NCBI GenBank assembly: GCA_030490835.1
Contig: CM059971.1
Span: 121,056,564-121,120,563 of the forward strand
From: Annona cherimola
Lineage: Eukaryota; Streptophyta; Magnoliopsida; Magnoliales; Annonaceae
Direction of reading: 5' to 3'
DNA: 64,000 nt
Shown here: positions 34,524-46,513 of the stretch, piece by piece
Numbering within the stretch: position 1 is the first letter of the stretch
Layout of the letters: each line of letters starts with the position of its first letter
Program-made: the position numbers and the translations under genes
Notes under the pieces: model-generated
The model's database searches: none
What the model saw: the letters and a program-made list of their open reading frames with translations, nothing else
What the model was told of the DNA's origin: nothing

Positions 34524-34808
34524 TCCCTGTCTATACAAGCAAAAGAATCAGCTGAAGCAAATTATTGGGATAACCAGACACCTCCCGATTGTTTGGTTCA
34601 TCACCTTACAGAAATCCATGTTAATTACATGGATCCCAATAATTTTCACAATATCTGCTTTTTAAAATTTCTGTTGAGGAATTCCTATGCTCTGAAGAGA
34701 ATGAAGGTCTACTCACAATTCCTAAGAAATGACATTCCTGCGTGCATTTTAGACAAGCTCTTGGCATTGCCAAGAGCATCTGCTGATGCTTTAGTGCACT
34801 TCTTCTAG

Positions 34809-36202
34809 GTATTTGTCTGATTTGTCTTGTATTATCTTTTGAAAGTGGCATGTCGAGTATTTTCCTTTGATATTCAACACTAATCTTGTAATGTGCACTG
34901 TTATTCAACAAGAAATTGTGTTGCAAGGAACCCCATGATGCAAAGGATTGTTAAGTTCTTTTATGTGATGTTCTATAGCTTTGTGGAGTGCAGCTAGTTG
35001 AATTTCTCATTACTATGCCATTGGTGAAGACAATTTGGAAGCCACTATGGCCGAAAGGGGTTTGGTTGGATGTTGTAGATTGCCAGACGTTTGTAGGTAC
35101 TTTGAATGATGGTTAATGCTATTATCGGTTGTTTCTAGGTACTTTTGAATGTGGTTAGTTGCTATGGCTTATATGGCCGGAATGACCTAACATGTATTGC
35201 AATCACCAAGAAAACACGTAAGCCTTAGACTTTTTCAACAGTGCTAACTTTATTTTGTGTCCCATTTCGCTAGTCCAATGAAACATTGATGGTTGTACTT
35301 TTCTGAGGAGAATTTCAAGAATGAACCCAAAAGATTGATTTAGAACCTTTTTTTTTTTTTGCCAGTAGCTGGTTTCTACTTGCCAAGACCACTTGGGCGT
35401 TCGAATATGGAAATAGAAGTTTTTCTTGAGGATAAAATGATGTTGGCAAAAAAGGAAATGATGCTAGCTATGAAGTGAATAAAACTACAATAAAGAAGCA
35501 TTATGGTGAGAAAAGATAATGTTGTGAAAAAAGAGTATTGTTAGGCAAAGAAACCTATTTCTAAATATATCTTATTGTATGCAGCTGATATTAAAATAAA
35601 AATATTGCTTGCTTTTTCGCATATAAAAACAAAGATAACTACAATACGGCGGTGTTAATAAAAATTGACAAAGTGGCAAGTGGCAACGACCGAATTGGTG
35701 GGGTGATTTTGTAAACGAATAACTTAAATGGGCATTATTTACAAATTTACTTGGAATAAATTGCAAAATGGAAAAAGGATGGACAAGTAAATGCAAAAAG
35801 CCCGTTCTTCCGTACATGTCCTAAACACATGTAAAGAGAGCACAATGTAATCCAACTGCTTATTTTTTTATATTTTACTTTCGTATTTCAATTATTTTCT
35901 TATATAATTATCATACTTATTTTTTCCTTATTTCACTTTACTCCCACCTCATCCATTCCATTTATATCTTTTCCTCCGTTTCTCTTCTGAACAAATATAT
36001 CCTAATGTCGACACTTGACTTAGTGTGAACGTAGCCTCGCAAAGTAGGCTGCAGGTTTGGGCCGCCTGGCTGGCTAGGGCAACGTGCTACGTCATTTCGC
36101 AGCCAGGTAGGTTATCATGCTGACAGCATTGGCTCGCCCACGTGGCCGGTGGCTGGCGAATCCAAGGTGCTACAGCTACTCGGCTTAAGTGGAAATTAAT
36201 TA
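34809..36202. other. Intergenic region downstream of the F-box pseudogene
   Basis: No supported gene. A G/C-rich block near 36005-36180 has no match elsewhere in the window. Confidence 0.45.
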
Positions 36203-36483
36203 GGGTGTGTTTGGAAATGGATAAAACTTTTGATGAAAAGTTTTAGAAATGATAAGTTGTTAAATGATGTGATATGATAATGGTAATGATGATGAATAAA
36301 TAGAATAAAGTTGAAATATATAAGTTAGTTGTGTTGGTAGTTGTGTAGAAATGATTGAAAAGTAGAGTAGTTGTATAGAAAAATGTGAAGAAATGATTAA
36401 AAAATAGGATAGTTGTAGAGAGTGAAAAGTTTTAGATTGAAAAGTTTTAACTTGATAACTTTTTGTTATTACCAAACACACCC
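36203..36483 (+). mobile_element. MITE, GGGTGTGTTTGG family, TSD TTA
   Basis: 281 bp; ends GGGTGTGTTTGGAAATGG and ACCAAACACACCC; TTA duplicated at 36200-36202 and 36484-36486. The TTA site is typical of PIF/Harbinger (Tourist) MITEs. Confidence 0.88.
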
Positions 36484-36733
36484 TTAGTGAGCTCTTTTCC
36501 CGGATGGTCCATTAAAGTGAGCTGCGCATTGTGTGCGTGCGAGTTCAGGGCTTATGGGAAAATGCTTCCCATATGTAATAAAAATTTTTTTTTACTGCAC
36601 AGTGATGTTAATGTAAAATTTTAATTATTTATCTGTCTTAATTTATTATATGAAACAATTTCAAAACCCATATACATTTGGATAATCTATTGTACATAAT
36701 AGTAAGGTCTGTTTGAATATTTTTGTAGTATTA

Positions 36734-37099
36734 GGGGCTGTTTGGCATGGGGTAAAATATTTTGACGTGTTTTACATTTTTGAAAAAACGTCAGCATCAC
36801 TTTCGCCCGTCGATAAATCAACCGCATTTGTGAACGTAATGGCGGCGATTGAAAATGTCCGGGCGTCGAAAGTGGTTTCTGCGCCGCAACTTCATGGTAA
36901 TCCGCAGGTGAACGGGCAACGTATTTGCATGCGTTGTGAATAACGCTGCCTGTCACCGGAGCCGAAATTCCGAAAACGTACGGGAGGTTTAGCCTCTGTC
37001 GTTGTCATGACTGATTGACTAGACGACTTTTTACTGAAACACCCTCGCGTGAAAAGTTTTGTGCAAAGGAGTGAGTTTTAGGGCAATCCAAACAGACCC
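36734..37099. mobile_element. 366-bp G/C-rich MITE, TSD TTA
   Basis: Starts GGGGCTGTTTGGCATGGGG and ends CAATCCAAACAGACCC, flanked by TTA at 36731-36733 and 37100-37102. The interior (36780-37050) is far richer in G/C and CG dinucleotides than its surroundings. No open frame beyond about 75 codons; non-coding. Confidence 0.8.
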
Positions 37100-37102
37100 T
37101 TA

Positions 37103-38100
37103 AAGTATAAAATTTCATTGATTTTCCAAGTTATATAAACAAACTATATAAATTTCCGTTTAATAAAATTTATATTAGAAAATTCATTAAAATGAATGTA
37201 AGTATTTTTTACATGCATATATTCATCAAGAACTAAACTACATATTTTTTTCTTATAAAAATTCTTCGTGTTTCACATATCTATAACAAAAAAAGCAAAA
37301 TGAATTTTCTATTGTTAAAATACTAATCTTTATCGTCTATTGTTATTTATAGAAAAATAGTCGAATATTTAGATGTGATTTTAAATTTTCAATTATGTTT
37401 TTAACAAATCAAGTTTGAAGTTTTAAGATATTCAACTTACCCGAAATAGTCAATTTACATATTAATTTGATTATTGACTATATAACTCCTATATAGATAT
37501 TGAATATATCTTAGATTAAATTTTAAAGAAGGAATAAAAATTTTTAATTAAATTTTTTTAAGTGTTTTTGGAAAGTAATAAAATTTTTGGATGAAAAGTT
37601 TTTGGTAAAAAAGTTTTTAAAATATTAAAAATGATATAATATGATAAGAGTAATAATGAAAAGTAAAGGGAATAAAGTTAAAATAAATAAGTTAGTTATA
37701 TAACTAGTTATGTAAAATAGTTGAAAATTATGATAATTGTAGAGCAAAATAAGATAATTTTGGAAAGCGAAAAGTTTTAAATTGAAAAATTTTGATTTGA
37801 AAATTTTATGGCTAAACAAACACAACTCAAAGTGTAAAAGTTTTTGAAATAGAAAAAAATAATGTAATATGATAAAGATAATGATGATGAGTAAAAAGAA
37901 TAAAGTCAAAACAGATCGATTAGTTGTCTAAAAATAGTTAAAAAATATGATAAATTTTATTATTAATCTAACACACTCTTAATAAAAAGTTGTGATAGAG
38001 AAAAAAAATAAAAAAGTCAAGACTAAAATGAGAAAATTATAGTTCGACTATGTAGGATTAGGATAATGGCAGGGATATCGATCTTGAAAAGGAGGATTAT
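37103..38100. other. A/T-rich intergenic DNA with decayed MITE copies
   Basis: About 37559-37820 resembles the GGGTGTGTTTGG family (AAAGTTAAAATAAATAAGTT, TGTAAAATAGTTGAAAA) with eroded ends, and a second partial copy continues to about 37975. No gene. Confidence 0.5.
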
Positions 38101-38246
38101 TTGATAAATGATAATCATAACGTGGCATTTGAGTTCTTTACCCATCTTCTTCAAAGTCGAATGGAATCTATTATGGCCCATCTCGTAGACTTTCTCATCC
38201 AAAGTTTCTATGCGAGTCTACTGGCGAGAGAGACGATTCACCTGTT

Positions 38247-39461
38247 TTGGAATTTGATGAAGTTTTGCCCCATTCACAAAAAGAGCCCTATAGCCAGAGG
38301 ACGCGCCCCCAGAATCAGATGGATCTCTTCTACAATGTGGTTGACAGCTGTAACCTAATGGATATAGGCTTTGTTGGTCAGCCTATGACTTGGAGAAATA
38401 ACAGGAGGGGATCTCATCGGGTGGAAGCCAGGCTGGACAGGGGATTAGCGACGCCGAACTGGACATCATCCTATCCTATGGCCAAGCTCTTTCACCTATC
38501 TGCAACCTCATCGGATCATTGTCCTGTTCTTCTGGTATTGGATTCGAGGGGGAGCAAGCGAAGACCCCCCAGAGAATTTCGATATGAACTCTTCTGGGCT
38601 AAGGACAAGGCAACACATGGTATTGTAAACAGAATTTGGAGATCCACACCCCATAACTTGATGGCTGCTTCGGATTTGCTTGGGTGGAAGATAAAGGAAT
38701 GCAGTAAAGCATTATCAACATGGAATAGACTGAAAAGAGGCAAGTTAAGGCAGGAAATTGATAAGAACCAATTGGAACTCGAGTCGCTTATGGCCATGAA
38801 TCCCACTGACCAACGTGATGAAGCAATTAAGCGGACACGGTTCAAAATTAACTTATTACTTCAAGATGAGGAGCAATTATGGCAGCAACGGGCGAAAACT
38901 CATTGGCTTCACGCGGGCGACAAAAATACCAATTTTTTCCATCGCATGGCTTCTAATCGTCGACGCTCTAACTTTATCGAGGCTTTATGCGATCACAACG
39001 GGCAACGGGTGCACGATCAAGAGAGGTTACTTGAGCTAACTGTGAGTCATTTTCAGGATGTCTTCACTTCCTCGACACCAGCAGATGCTTCCTGGATTCC
39101 AAGTCTCATTTCCCATAAATTATCAAACCGACAGCGACAGAACCTCACATTACCTCTCAGTTTCGCGGAGGTGGCAAATGCAGTAAAGCATATGAGTCCA
39201 ACTAAGGCTCCTGGCCTGGATGGCATGTCCGCTGGTTTTTATCAAAAGCATTGGAATATAGTTGGACAGGAGGTTTTCCTTTGGTGCAAAAGGTTCATGG
39301 AAGAGGCAAATCCCGCTATCCAGACTGCCCATCTCAGCTCTGTCAACAACACAACGCTGATTCTGATCCCGAAGCAGGCCGGAGCGTACGAGTTATCCCA
39401 GTTCCGCCCAATTAGCCTGTGTAATGTGGTTTACAAGATCTTGGCTAAGGTGCTGGCAAAC
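38247..39461 (+). pseudogene. LINE ORF2, part 1: endonuclease C-terminus and start of RT
   Basis: A single open frame from about 38247 to the solo-LTR insertion. Landmarks: DEVLPHSQK and MDIGFVGQPMTWRNN (endonuclease), TSSDHCPVLL, then HWLHAGDKNTNFFH, TKAPGLDGMSAGFYQKHW and FRPISLCNVVYKILAKVLAN of the RT domain. The last codons before the insertion resume directly after 42046. Confidence 0.9.
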
Positions 39462-40332
39462 TGTGGAACCCCGACCGTGTATGCGTCATTTTGACCATAT
39501 ACGCGTCATTTCGACATTTGTAAATTTTGAAGATTATTTTATAAATAAATGAAAATTTGTGAATGAACATGTGTATTTGAGGTTGTAATGATGCAGTTGA
39601 GAATTTAACCCCGTGAATAGTGCGCGTGAATAGTACACGTGAATAGTAAACAGGGGTTAAAAGATGTATGATTAAGAGTTAATCACTTGGATTAACTTAA
39701 TCATAAAAGACAAAATAGAGATTTAATCACTACAAGACAAAATAGCAATTCTTTTGGATATTTTAATCCAAGTTTGGATTTTTGTGGAAAAATAGAAAAA
39801 AATTCATAAATTGCAATCCGGGCGTCGGAATTCGATGAAATTTTTTATGGATGGTTAAAAATTCATGATGGACATGGTGAATGGATTAAGATGTGATGAA
39901 AATCCTGAATCAATGGATAAGACGAAGCGCCAAATGCAAAATTAAAAAGTAGCTTAACTTTCATTAAAAGCTACTTTTGACTTTTTCTAAAAAAGTAAAT
40001 AAAAAATAAATAAAAAAATATATAAAAAATTAAATGCATTGCTGCTGCTGCTGGACGTGGGCAGGGGCAATTATTGGACCATGTGACTTTAATCAATGGC
40101 TCAAAATCATCCAAATCCTAAATTAACGGTTTAGATTTAATTAGCTTAAAATTAATTAAATAAAAAATAATAAAAATAGGTAAAAATAGGGCTGCATAGG
40201 GCTGCTGGAGCAGGCATAGGGTGGGCAGCTCTTGGCTCAATGCAATTTCTAAAATTAAAAAGAAGTGCCAATTTATAATTAAATACCTCAAAAGCAAGGG
40301 GGTAAATTCCAAATTCATGAAAAATCAAGCAC

Positions 40333-40340
40333 TATAAATA
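40333..40340 (+). promoter_or_regulatory. TATA box of the solo LTR
   Basis: TATAAATAGGG within otherwise A/T-rich LTR sequence, followed about 100 bp later by an A/G-rich leader-like stretch. This position fits the U3/R boundary of an LTR promoter reading on the plus strand. Confidence 0.65.
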
Positions 40341-40934
40341 GGGATCAAGGGGTGAACGACCAAGGCAGTCCCAAGCTTGAGCAAGAGCTCATTTTCCACC
40401 CCCAAACACGTTTTTTCCCTATAGAGAAAGAAGGAGAAAGTTAGAGAGAGAAAGCGTGAGAAAAAGAGGCGTATCTCCGCTTCGGGTAAGTGATTTCTAC
40501 CCAAATTTCTTTTGGATGTTAATTAGGGTAAAAGCATGCTTAGATAATGCCTAATCATGAGAAAATAAGTAAAGTTATAATGCTTAATTATAATTATGCC
40601 AAAACATCAAAAATTTGGAGCGAAGATAACGCAATCGGGAAGATAGCCTATGATATGTGAAAATAATGCTCCAAAAATGATAAATGATGATTTGGGATGC
40701 ATGATTATGATGAATATGATGTTGGAATAATGATATATTAATTTCATGATTTTTGGAATTAAGGATTACGCTTAAGTGAATTTATGGTGATTTTTAGTAT
40801 ATAGAGAAAATGATTTTTTTTGGCCAAGTAAATGATGATAAATTTAAAATATAAGAAATATCCAATGATATACTAGGCATAAGGTATGTCATGGTATTTT
40901 TTATTTTTGAAAAAAATATCAATTTTGAAAACCC

Positions 40935-41027
40935 ATGAACAGTAACCACGCAGCTGTGAACAGTAACCAATGATGAACAGTGATTTGCTACAGTAATTGC
41001 TACAGTGATATGCTACAGTGAACAGCG
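40935..41027. repeat. TGAACAGTA / GCTACAGTA motif cluster in the solo LTR
   Basis: Four TGAACAGTRA/TGAACAG copies and three TGCTACAGTR copies in under 100 bp. A related set, GTGAATAGTR, occurs at about 39614-39650. The same words occur in the chromovirus leader at 6570-6741. Confidence 0.75.
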
Positions 41028-42046
41028 TGATTTTGGAGAAAATTTGGAAATTAATATTTGAATATAAGTATGGAATTTTTGAAGAATTTATGGGCAAAAA
41101 TATCTATGTAAAGAAATAATGCCCAAATATTATAAAGCATACATGGGAAGCAGCTTAAATAAAGGAAATGAAATTTCCTTTGTCCTTGAATAGGAAAAGG
41201 AAAAGAGAAGGTCGAAGACACCTCCTAAGAAGGTAAGCAAGTTATATGTTTTGCAAATTATTTCCAAAATGCTTGAAATTATTTGCAAGTTGCTTTATGA
41301 AATTTATTTAAGGTTGGCCATACCTATAACTGCTTTACATGAACTGAAGTTTGTGAAATTGTTTATTAAATGCTTTTTATGAAATTGTTTATGATTTGAA
41401 AATATCATGCCGGCATGTGTATGAGAATGAGCATGTGCACGAGGAATAGGCCTTAGTCGAGGTAGTAAGCGGACCGGATGTCCCCCTCGCTATTGCCAAG
41501 TCGCTTAATAGGCCCAGGCCGGCGGCGACCTCCCTGAAATGGGAGCATGTATGGGATGGGCGCCTAGCTAGCGTTGCATCCAAAGGAATGTCATGAATGC
41601 TATGTATGCATTGCATTTGCATTTTATGAAATGCATGAAAATGAATGAAAAATTATGTATAGCTTGCTTACTGAGTATTATTACTCACTCATGCTTTTTC
41701 AACAACAGACAGGAAATGATGATGAAGGCAGCATGCCAAGTGTTATGTTGTTTTTGATATAAATGATGTTCATGTAAACTTTATGTAAAGACGACGATGA
41801 TAATTTTGAGATGAAAAGGGAATATTTTTATTCCAATGAAAATGTTTATGGAATAGTTTTGATCATAACTGTGTTATGTGAAATATATTTCAAATTGGAT
41901 GAATGATGGAAATTTTCCATGTATTGATGAAAGAAAAAAAAAAATCCTGCCGTGTGATCAGGGCAACAATCCTGAGTCACGTTTACCAATCAAAACGATC
42001 CCGGAGTAAGGCTTCTAGGCACCTCGGTTCAGGGCGCCACACAAAC

Positions 42047-44584
42047 AGGCTGAAGCAATGCCTCCATGAGGTCATTAGTGATCATCAATGCGCATTCGTT
42101 CCGGGTCGGCTTATCACGGACAATATGTTGGTGGCCTACGAAGCAATTCATTATCTTCGCAGGAGGCAAGGCCGGATGCGGAGGGAGATGACTATCAAGT
42201 TGGACATGTCTAAGGCTTATGACAGGATCGAGTGGACATTTCTAAGGCAGATAATGGACGCAATGAATTTCTGCCCGCGCTGGATTAACTGGATCCTATC
42301 TTGTGTTTCCTCTGTCAAGTTCAGGGTGAATGTCAATGGTTTCAACTCAACGTACTTTCAACCTCAGCGAGGCCTGAGGCAAGGAGACCCGCTATCCCCC
42401 TATCTGTTTATTTTATGTGCGGAAGGTCTCTCAGCTCTTATTAACACTGCGGTTGCCTGCTCTAGTATACATGGAATCAAACTCAACCCCAGGGGGCCGA
42501 TGCTTACCCATTTACTGTTCGCGGACGACGCCTTAATCTTTCTCCGGGCTTCTTCGTTCGATGTCACAAACTTTTTGGCAATCATCAAACGGTACTCAGA
42601 GTCTTCAGGACAGGTCCTGAATGTGGATAAGACTGCTGTTTTCTTCAGCTCCAATACCGATATGGCTTCCAGGCAGCATCTAAACACGGTTTTGGGCTCT
42701 ATGGGTTAGGAAATTCAAAACTATTTGGGATTACCGGCCTGGTTAGGGAGGTCTAAGCGGATGATGTTCAAGGGATTAAAGGAAAGAGTGTGGAGGAAAG
42801 TTCAAGGCTGAAAAGGAAGGTTACTCTCCTGGGGAGGCAAGGAAATCCTCATCAAGGCCGTAGCACAAGCAATCCCGACATACACGATGAGTATCTTCCT
42901 TCTACCAAAATCATTCTCTTCTGATCTTAATGGAATACTCAGCAAGTTCTGGTGGGGAGAACATGGTGGTAAGCGCAAGATGTCCTGGGTGGCTTGGAAG
43001 GACATGTGCAAGACAAAGTTCTCTGGGGGACTAGGATTCAGGGACCTAATCACATTCAATTATGCTCTCCTCGCTAAGCAAGTATGGCGGCTCAATTCTC
43101 CTTCCAACTCTTTGTGCTATAAGGTTCTAAAGGCCAAATACTTTCCGAATGCGGACATTTGGGATTGTAGTATAAAACCTTCTGACTCTTTCACATGGAG
43201 GAGCATTCTAAAGGCCAGAGATGTGATTCGATTCGGATGTATGTGGCGAATTGGATATGGGAAGCGAGTCCAATTCTTTAACGACCGTTGGGTGGATACC
43301 AAGGTTACTAAGGCAGGTCCTCTCCCACTCTCAATTTCGGACAACGTCAAGGTTAGCTATTTTATCAATGATGCCCCGCGGTCGTGGAGCATGGAGCGTA
43401 TCGTGGCGGCCGCGGGGGAAGGCGGGTGGCGGGCGATAGGTCAAATTCCTCTCCCCTTCTCTGTTTAGGATGACACACGATATTGGAAATTTGAGTCTCA
43501 TAGGGGGTACACGGTTAAATCCGCTTACAGGGTGCTTCGCTCAGGATTTGTTTCCTCCCCCCAACCCTCTGTTTTCAAGGCAATTTGGCGAACACAGCTT
43601 CCATAAAAAATTACCATTTTCGCTTGGAGACTTTACCTGGATAGTCTCCCGACTCTCCTCAACTTGCGAAACAGGGGTATTGATGTCGATCCCGTGTGCT
43701 TTTTGTGCAGAGTGGGCATCGAAGATACCAATCATCTTTTCTCTGAATGTGCGCTAACCAGGGGGATTTGTTTGCTGGCCGCAAGGCGGATGTCTGCGCC
43801 TGCTACTGTAAAGGAACTCATCACTTCTTTGGCGGTGAGGCATAGATCTGGTGACCTCACTCTCTTTATTTTGTGCTGTTGGAGGATCTGGTATCTGCGA
43901 AATGCTCTTAGGGCGGACGACACCCAATCGGACTTTACCAACACTCTTGATTGGTGCGTGGATTACGTGGAGCAACACCGCAGGGCTGCCCCCCTCACTC
44001 TTGGGGGTGCTATTGATCGTTTTCTGATTCCTAGATGGATCTGTCCTCCGGATGGGTCACTCAAAATGAATGTGGATGCCCGAAGTATTCGTTGGACTAT
44101 GTCTATGGGATTTGCCGCGGTCATCAGGGACTCCGGAGGTTCATTTATTGGGGCGAAAGGATGGAAACGGTGTGGCTCTATGGAACCTCTACTCATGGAA
44201 GCCTATGCCTGTCTCTATGGTGTTCGTTGGGGTCTCCAGCTCAACCTGACGAAATTTCTGATTGAAACCGATTCCCTTCTCCTTGTCCACTTCATTTCAT
44301 CGGAAAGTTCCATCTCTTCCCCGGCTGGTCTGGTGATTGATGAAATTAAGGCTATTCTTCAGTCTTCCAATGACATCTCGGTGCATCATGTTTTGAGGCA
44401 AGGAAATTCTGTCGCCCATGCTTTAGCTGATTTTGTGGCTATCACTGTTACGGATCATCAGGTTTGGTGGGACAATCCCCCCCATGTAATACAAAGGAAA
44501 ATCTGTACAGACATTTTTTTGGCAATGAATTGCTCGGATCATCTTATCCATTCTCCCTTCCAAGCTGTTAGGGGGAGTGAATAA
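42047..44584 (+). pseudogene. LINE ORF2, part 2: RT, zf-RVT and RNase H
   Basis: RT motifs follow from CAFVPGRLITDNM and LDMSKAYDRIEW to QRGLRQGDPLSPYLF and the catalytic FADD (42518-42529). Stops at 42707-42709 and 42809-42811 (TGA in place of a Trp codon) and lesions around 43466-43620 break the frame. A zf-RVT motif CFLCRVGIEDTNHLFSEC lies at about 43699-43752. The RNase H domain occupies about 44063-44460, with acidic residues in MNVDARS, MEAYACL and ETDSLL and the closing GNSVAHALAD. Non-functional. Confidence 0.9.
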
Positions 44585-44639
44585 GGTTTTCCTTTTCATA
44601 AAAAAAAAAGAGCCCTTTATATAGGTCATGCTGTCTTTT

Positions 44640-44970
44640 AGCCTAAAATACAACGTTTATTTATTTTTATAATTAATTATATTTTTAATTTTTCTTTATA
44701 AACTTATTTTTGTAAGTATATGCTATATATATATAAGTTTTGCCATTTTAGAATATTTTTATCTTTTTATTTTCGATTTTTAAAAATAAAATTTTGTAAG
44801 GGGTAAAAATAATTTAAATGCCCCTAAAATCGATGATTTTTTTTAAAAAATAAATATGCAAAATATTCTAAAATGACAAGTTTTGAAATTGAACATATTA
44901 GAAAAACATGTTTATGAAAACATTTTAAAAATTATAACTAATTGTAAAAAAATAAATGTTATATTTTAGC
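44640..44970. mobile_element. A/T-rich foldback element
   Basis: The two halves are inverted copies: GCCTAAAATACAACGTTTAT at the left end against ATAAATGTTATATTTTAGCC at the right, with AAGTTTTGCCATTTTAGAAT mirrored by ATTCTAAAATGACAAGTTTT inside. Non-coding. Shares the AAGTTTTACCATTTTT-type core with the palindromes at 53690, 55430 and 57150. Confidence 0.72.
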
Positions 44971-46513
44971 CTAAAACATATCATGATGAATATAATCACG
45001 TGCCTTGGCACAAAACAAAAAGAAAGTATATTTTTTAAAAACTTCTTTGAGAGAACTATTCAGCAAACACACCATCGCATGGTCATTGTTTTGCTAGCGA
45101 AAAATGAGCCGCTCAAATAGACTAGTTGTAAAATAAAAAAAATAAAAAAAAAGTCTAGTTGTTATATAAGCAATATGCGACTAATTGTCCCAAGCTAATA
45201 GCATTGTCCTCATTAGGATAATCGATTTTAGGAGATATTTTGTACTTTAAGGCTATTTCCCGATCGAAGGTCTTGTGGGTGAGTGTAAATGTGTAATTTA
45301 CTAATTTGATTAACATTCAAAAACATCTTTTCAAATATTCTAATTAAAAAAAATACCTATTCAAATAACTCCCAATCACACCAGCGAACCAACATTTAAA
45401 AAAAAAAAAAAAAGTCCATAAACAAAACAGGGAGTGTAGCCGCTAAACCTAGACCGTCCAGCATCGGCCTGCTTCGGAAAGCCGATGTTCTTAATTATAA
45501 TTCAAAAAAAATTCGAATCCGATGCTCTTATTTATGTATAGAGTAGTACTTATACAAAATCTAAATAATATGCGTTGATATTTATATTTTTTATATTCAC
45601 ACTTGAAAAATGCTTTAGATATTAAAATATATTATATGTAAATTATATCATCTTCATTTATATTTATAGGAGTTTTTGTATTCATATCTACAAGATTCAA
45701 GCCAAATTGAAAATGTGTCGTAACTTTTGTAAAATTTGTTTCCATACCTACAAGATTCTTCTAAAACTACAGGCATACTTATAAATCCTAAACTCTTTTT
45801 TTTTTTAAATGATGAAAATATTTGTGTAGATAAGAAACTACTTCTAAATTACCAAAAAAAATTCAAATATTAAATGGATCTATTTATTACGAAGAACATT
45901 ATAAAAAAAATATTTTTTGTATTTTAATAAATAAAAATTAAAAAATGCTTTTAAAATACCAAAACTTTTTTTTTTACAAATATACATGAACATTTGTGAA
46001 AAATAAAATTTTTGGTATTTTAAAGTTATTTTTGTATTTTCATTTTATTGTCCGCACTGATGTTTTCGTCATTTTCAGAAAGGATCTAGAATTTGTAGGA
46101 ACTCTTGTAATTTCAAGTAAATTATATATTACAGCATACTTGCAATTTCGACCAAACGTTGTAGGTACGGATAATCCCATATCTATATTTATATTATTTA
46201 CCTTTATTCAATAGTATTTGTCATTTTAACTATCTACTCATCCCACTTTTTTTTATTATTACTTTATCTTCAAATTATTTTTTTACATTTTTTTGCACAA
46301 CTATTGTGTATATTTTATTTTAATTCTTCTTTGTTTTCAATCGTTACCCTGCCACATGACATACTTACATGCAATCATTACTTTTTCAATTACCAAACAA
46401 ACCCTAAATGTAATAAGTTGAATAAACTTTACATCATTACTAACGTGGACCAAAGCAGATGAAATTACATAAAGTGTGACTTAAATAGAAGCAGAGTTCC
46501 TTTTTGAGACTAT
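44971..46513. other. A/T-rich intergenic DNA
   Basis: No gene seen. Another possible foldback fragment lies near 45900-46060 (TTTTGTATTTTAATAAATAAA / TTTTGGTATTTTAAAG), and a rearranged GGGTGTGTTTGG-family fragment near 46220-46410 ends ACCAAACAAACCCTAA. Confidence 0.4.

Larger units (their letters stand above)
29673..34808 (+). pseudogene. F-box/LRR/FBD protein gene, disrupted by a Pack-MULE and small lesions
   Basis: Gene parts: exon 1 at 29673-30233 continuing at 32223 to about 32545, exon 2 about 34121-34271 (donor GGAG|GTTTGT), exon 3 34524-34808 (acceptor TTTTGCAG). The F-box (RKKIRDLPDSKLMSILTLL, RTSILSRSWRYLWQGI) lies at about residues 22-65; LRR-type blocks follow; exon 3 encodes the FBD domain, ending LPRASADALVHFF. 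F-box proteins are substrate adaptors of SCF ubiquitin ligases. Lesions: a one-base loss near 30211-30215 gives a stop at 30222-30224; a 1,980-bp insertion follows; TAA at 32330-32332 interrupts NLRI-APKV; a further indel lies near 32375. Full-length protein is not possible. Exons 2 and 3 still keep clean splice sites and open frames, so the damage may be fairly recent. A truncated F-box-only product of 183 aa could still be made. Confidence 0.9.
39462..42041 (+). mobile_element. Solo LTR of a Gypsy-type retrotransposon, 2,580 bp, TSD CAAAC
   Basis: Begins TGTGGAACCCCGACC and ends CAGGGCGCCACA (TG...CA), flanked by a perfect 5-bp duplication CAAAC at 39457-39461 and 42042-42046. Removing it rejoins the LINE frame exactly. 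No internal retroviral domains, so this is the product of LTR-LTR recombination. A TATA box with leader-like sequence lies at 40333. The ends resemble those of plant Del/Tekay-type LTRs, but the lineage is inferred only. Confidence 0.92.
38101..44610 (+). mobile_element. L1-type LINE with C-terminal RNase H, split by a solo LTR
   Basis: Plus-strand non-LTR retrotransposon. The C-terminal part of the endonuclease (GFVGQPMTWRNN, LDRGLA, SDHCPVLLVL) is followed by reverse transcriptase, a CX2C zf-RVT block, RNase H and a short A tail (about 44600-44610). A 2,580-bp solo LTR (39462-42041) sits inside. The 5' part, including most of the endonuclease and ORF1, is missing or too diverged to place; the start given is approximate. 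No secure target duplication found. Confidence 0.9.

Noticed and set aside
38278..38289. AAAAAGAGCCCT as LINE target duplication (also at about 44605)
   Set aside because: LINE endonuclease homology (DEVLPHSQK) continues in frame through and upstream of 38278, so the match is probably chance plus poly(A).
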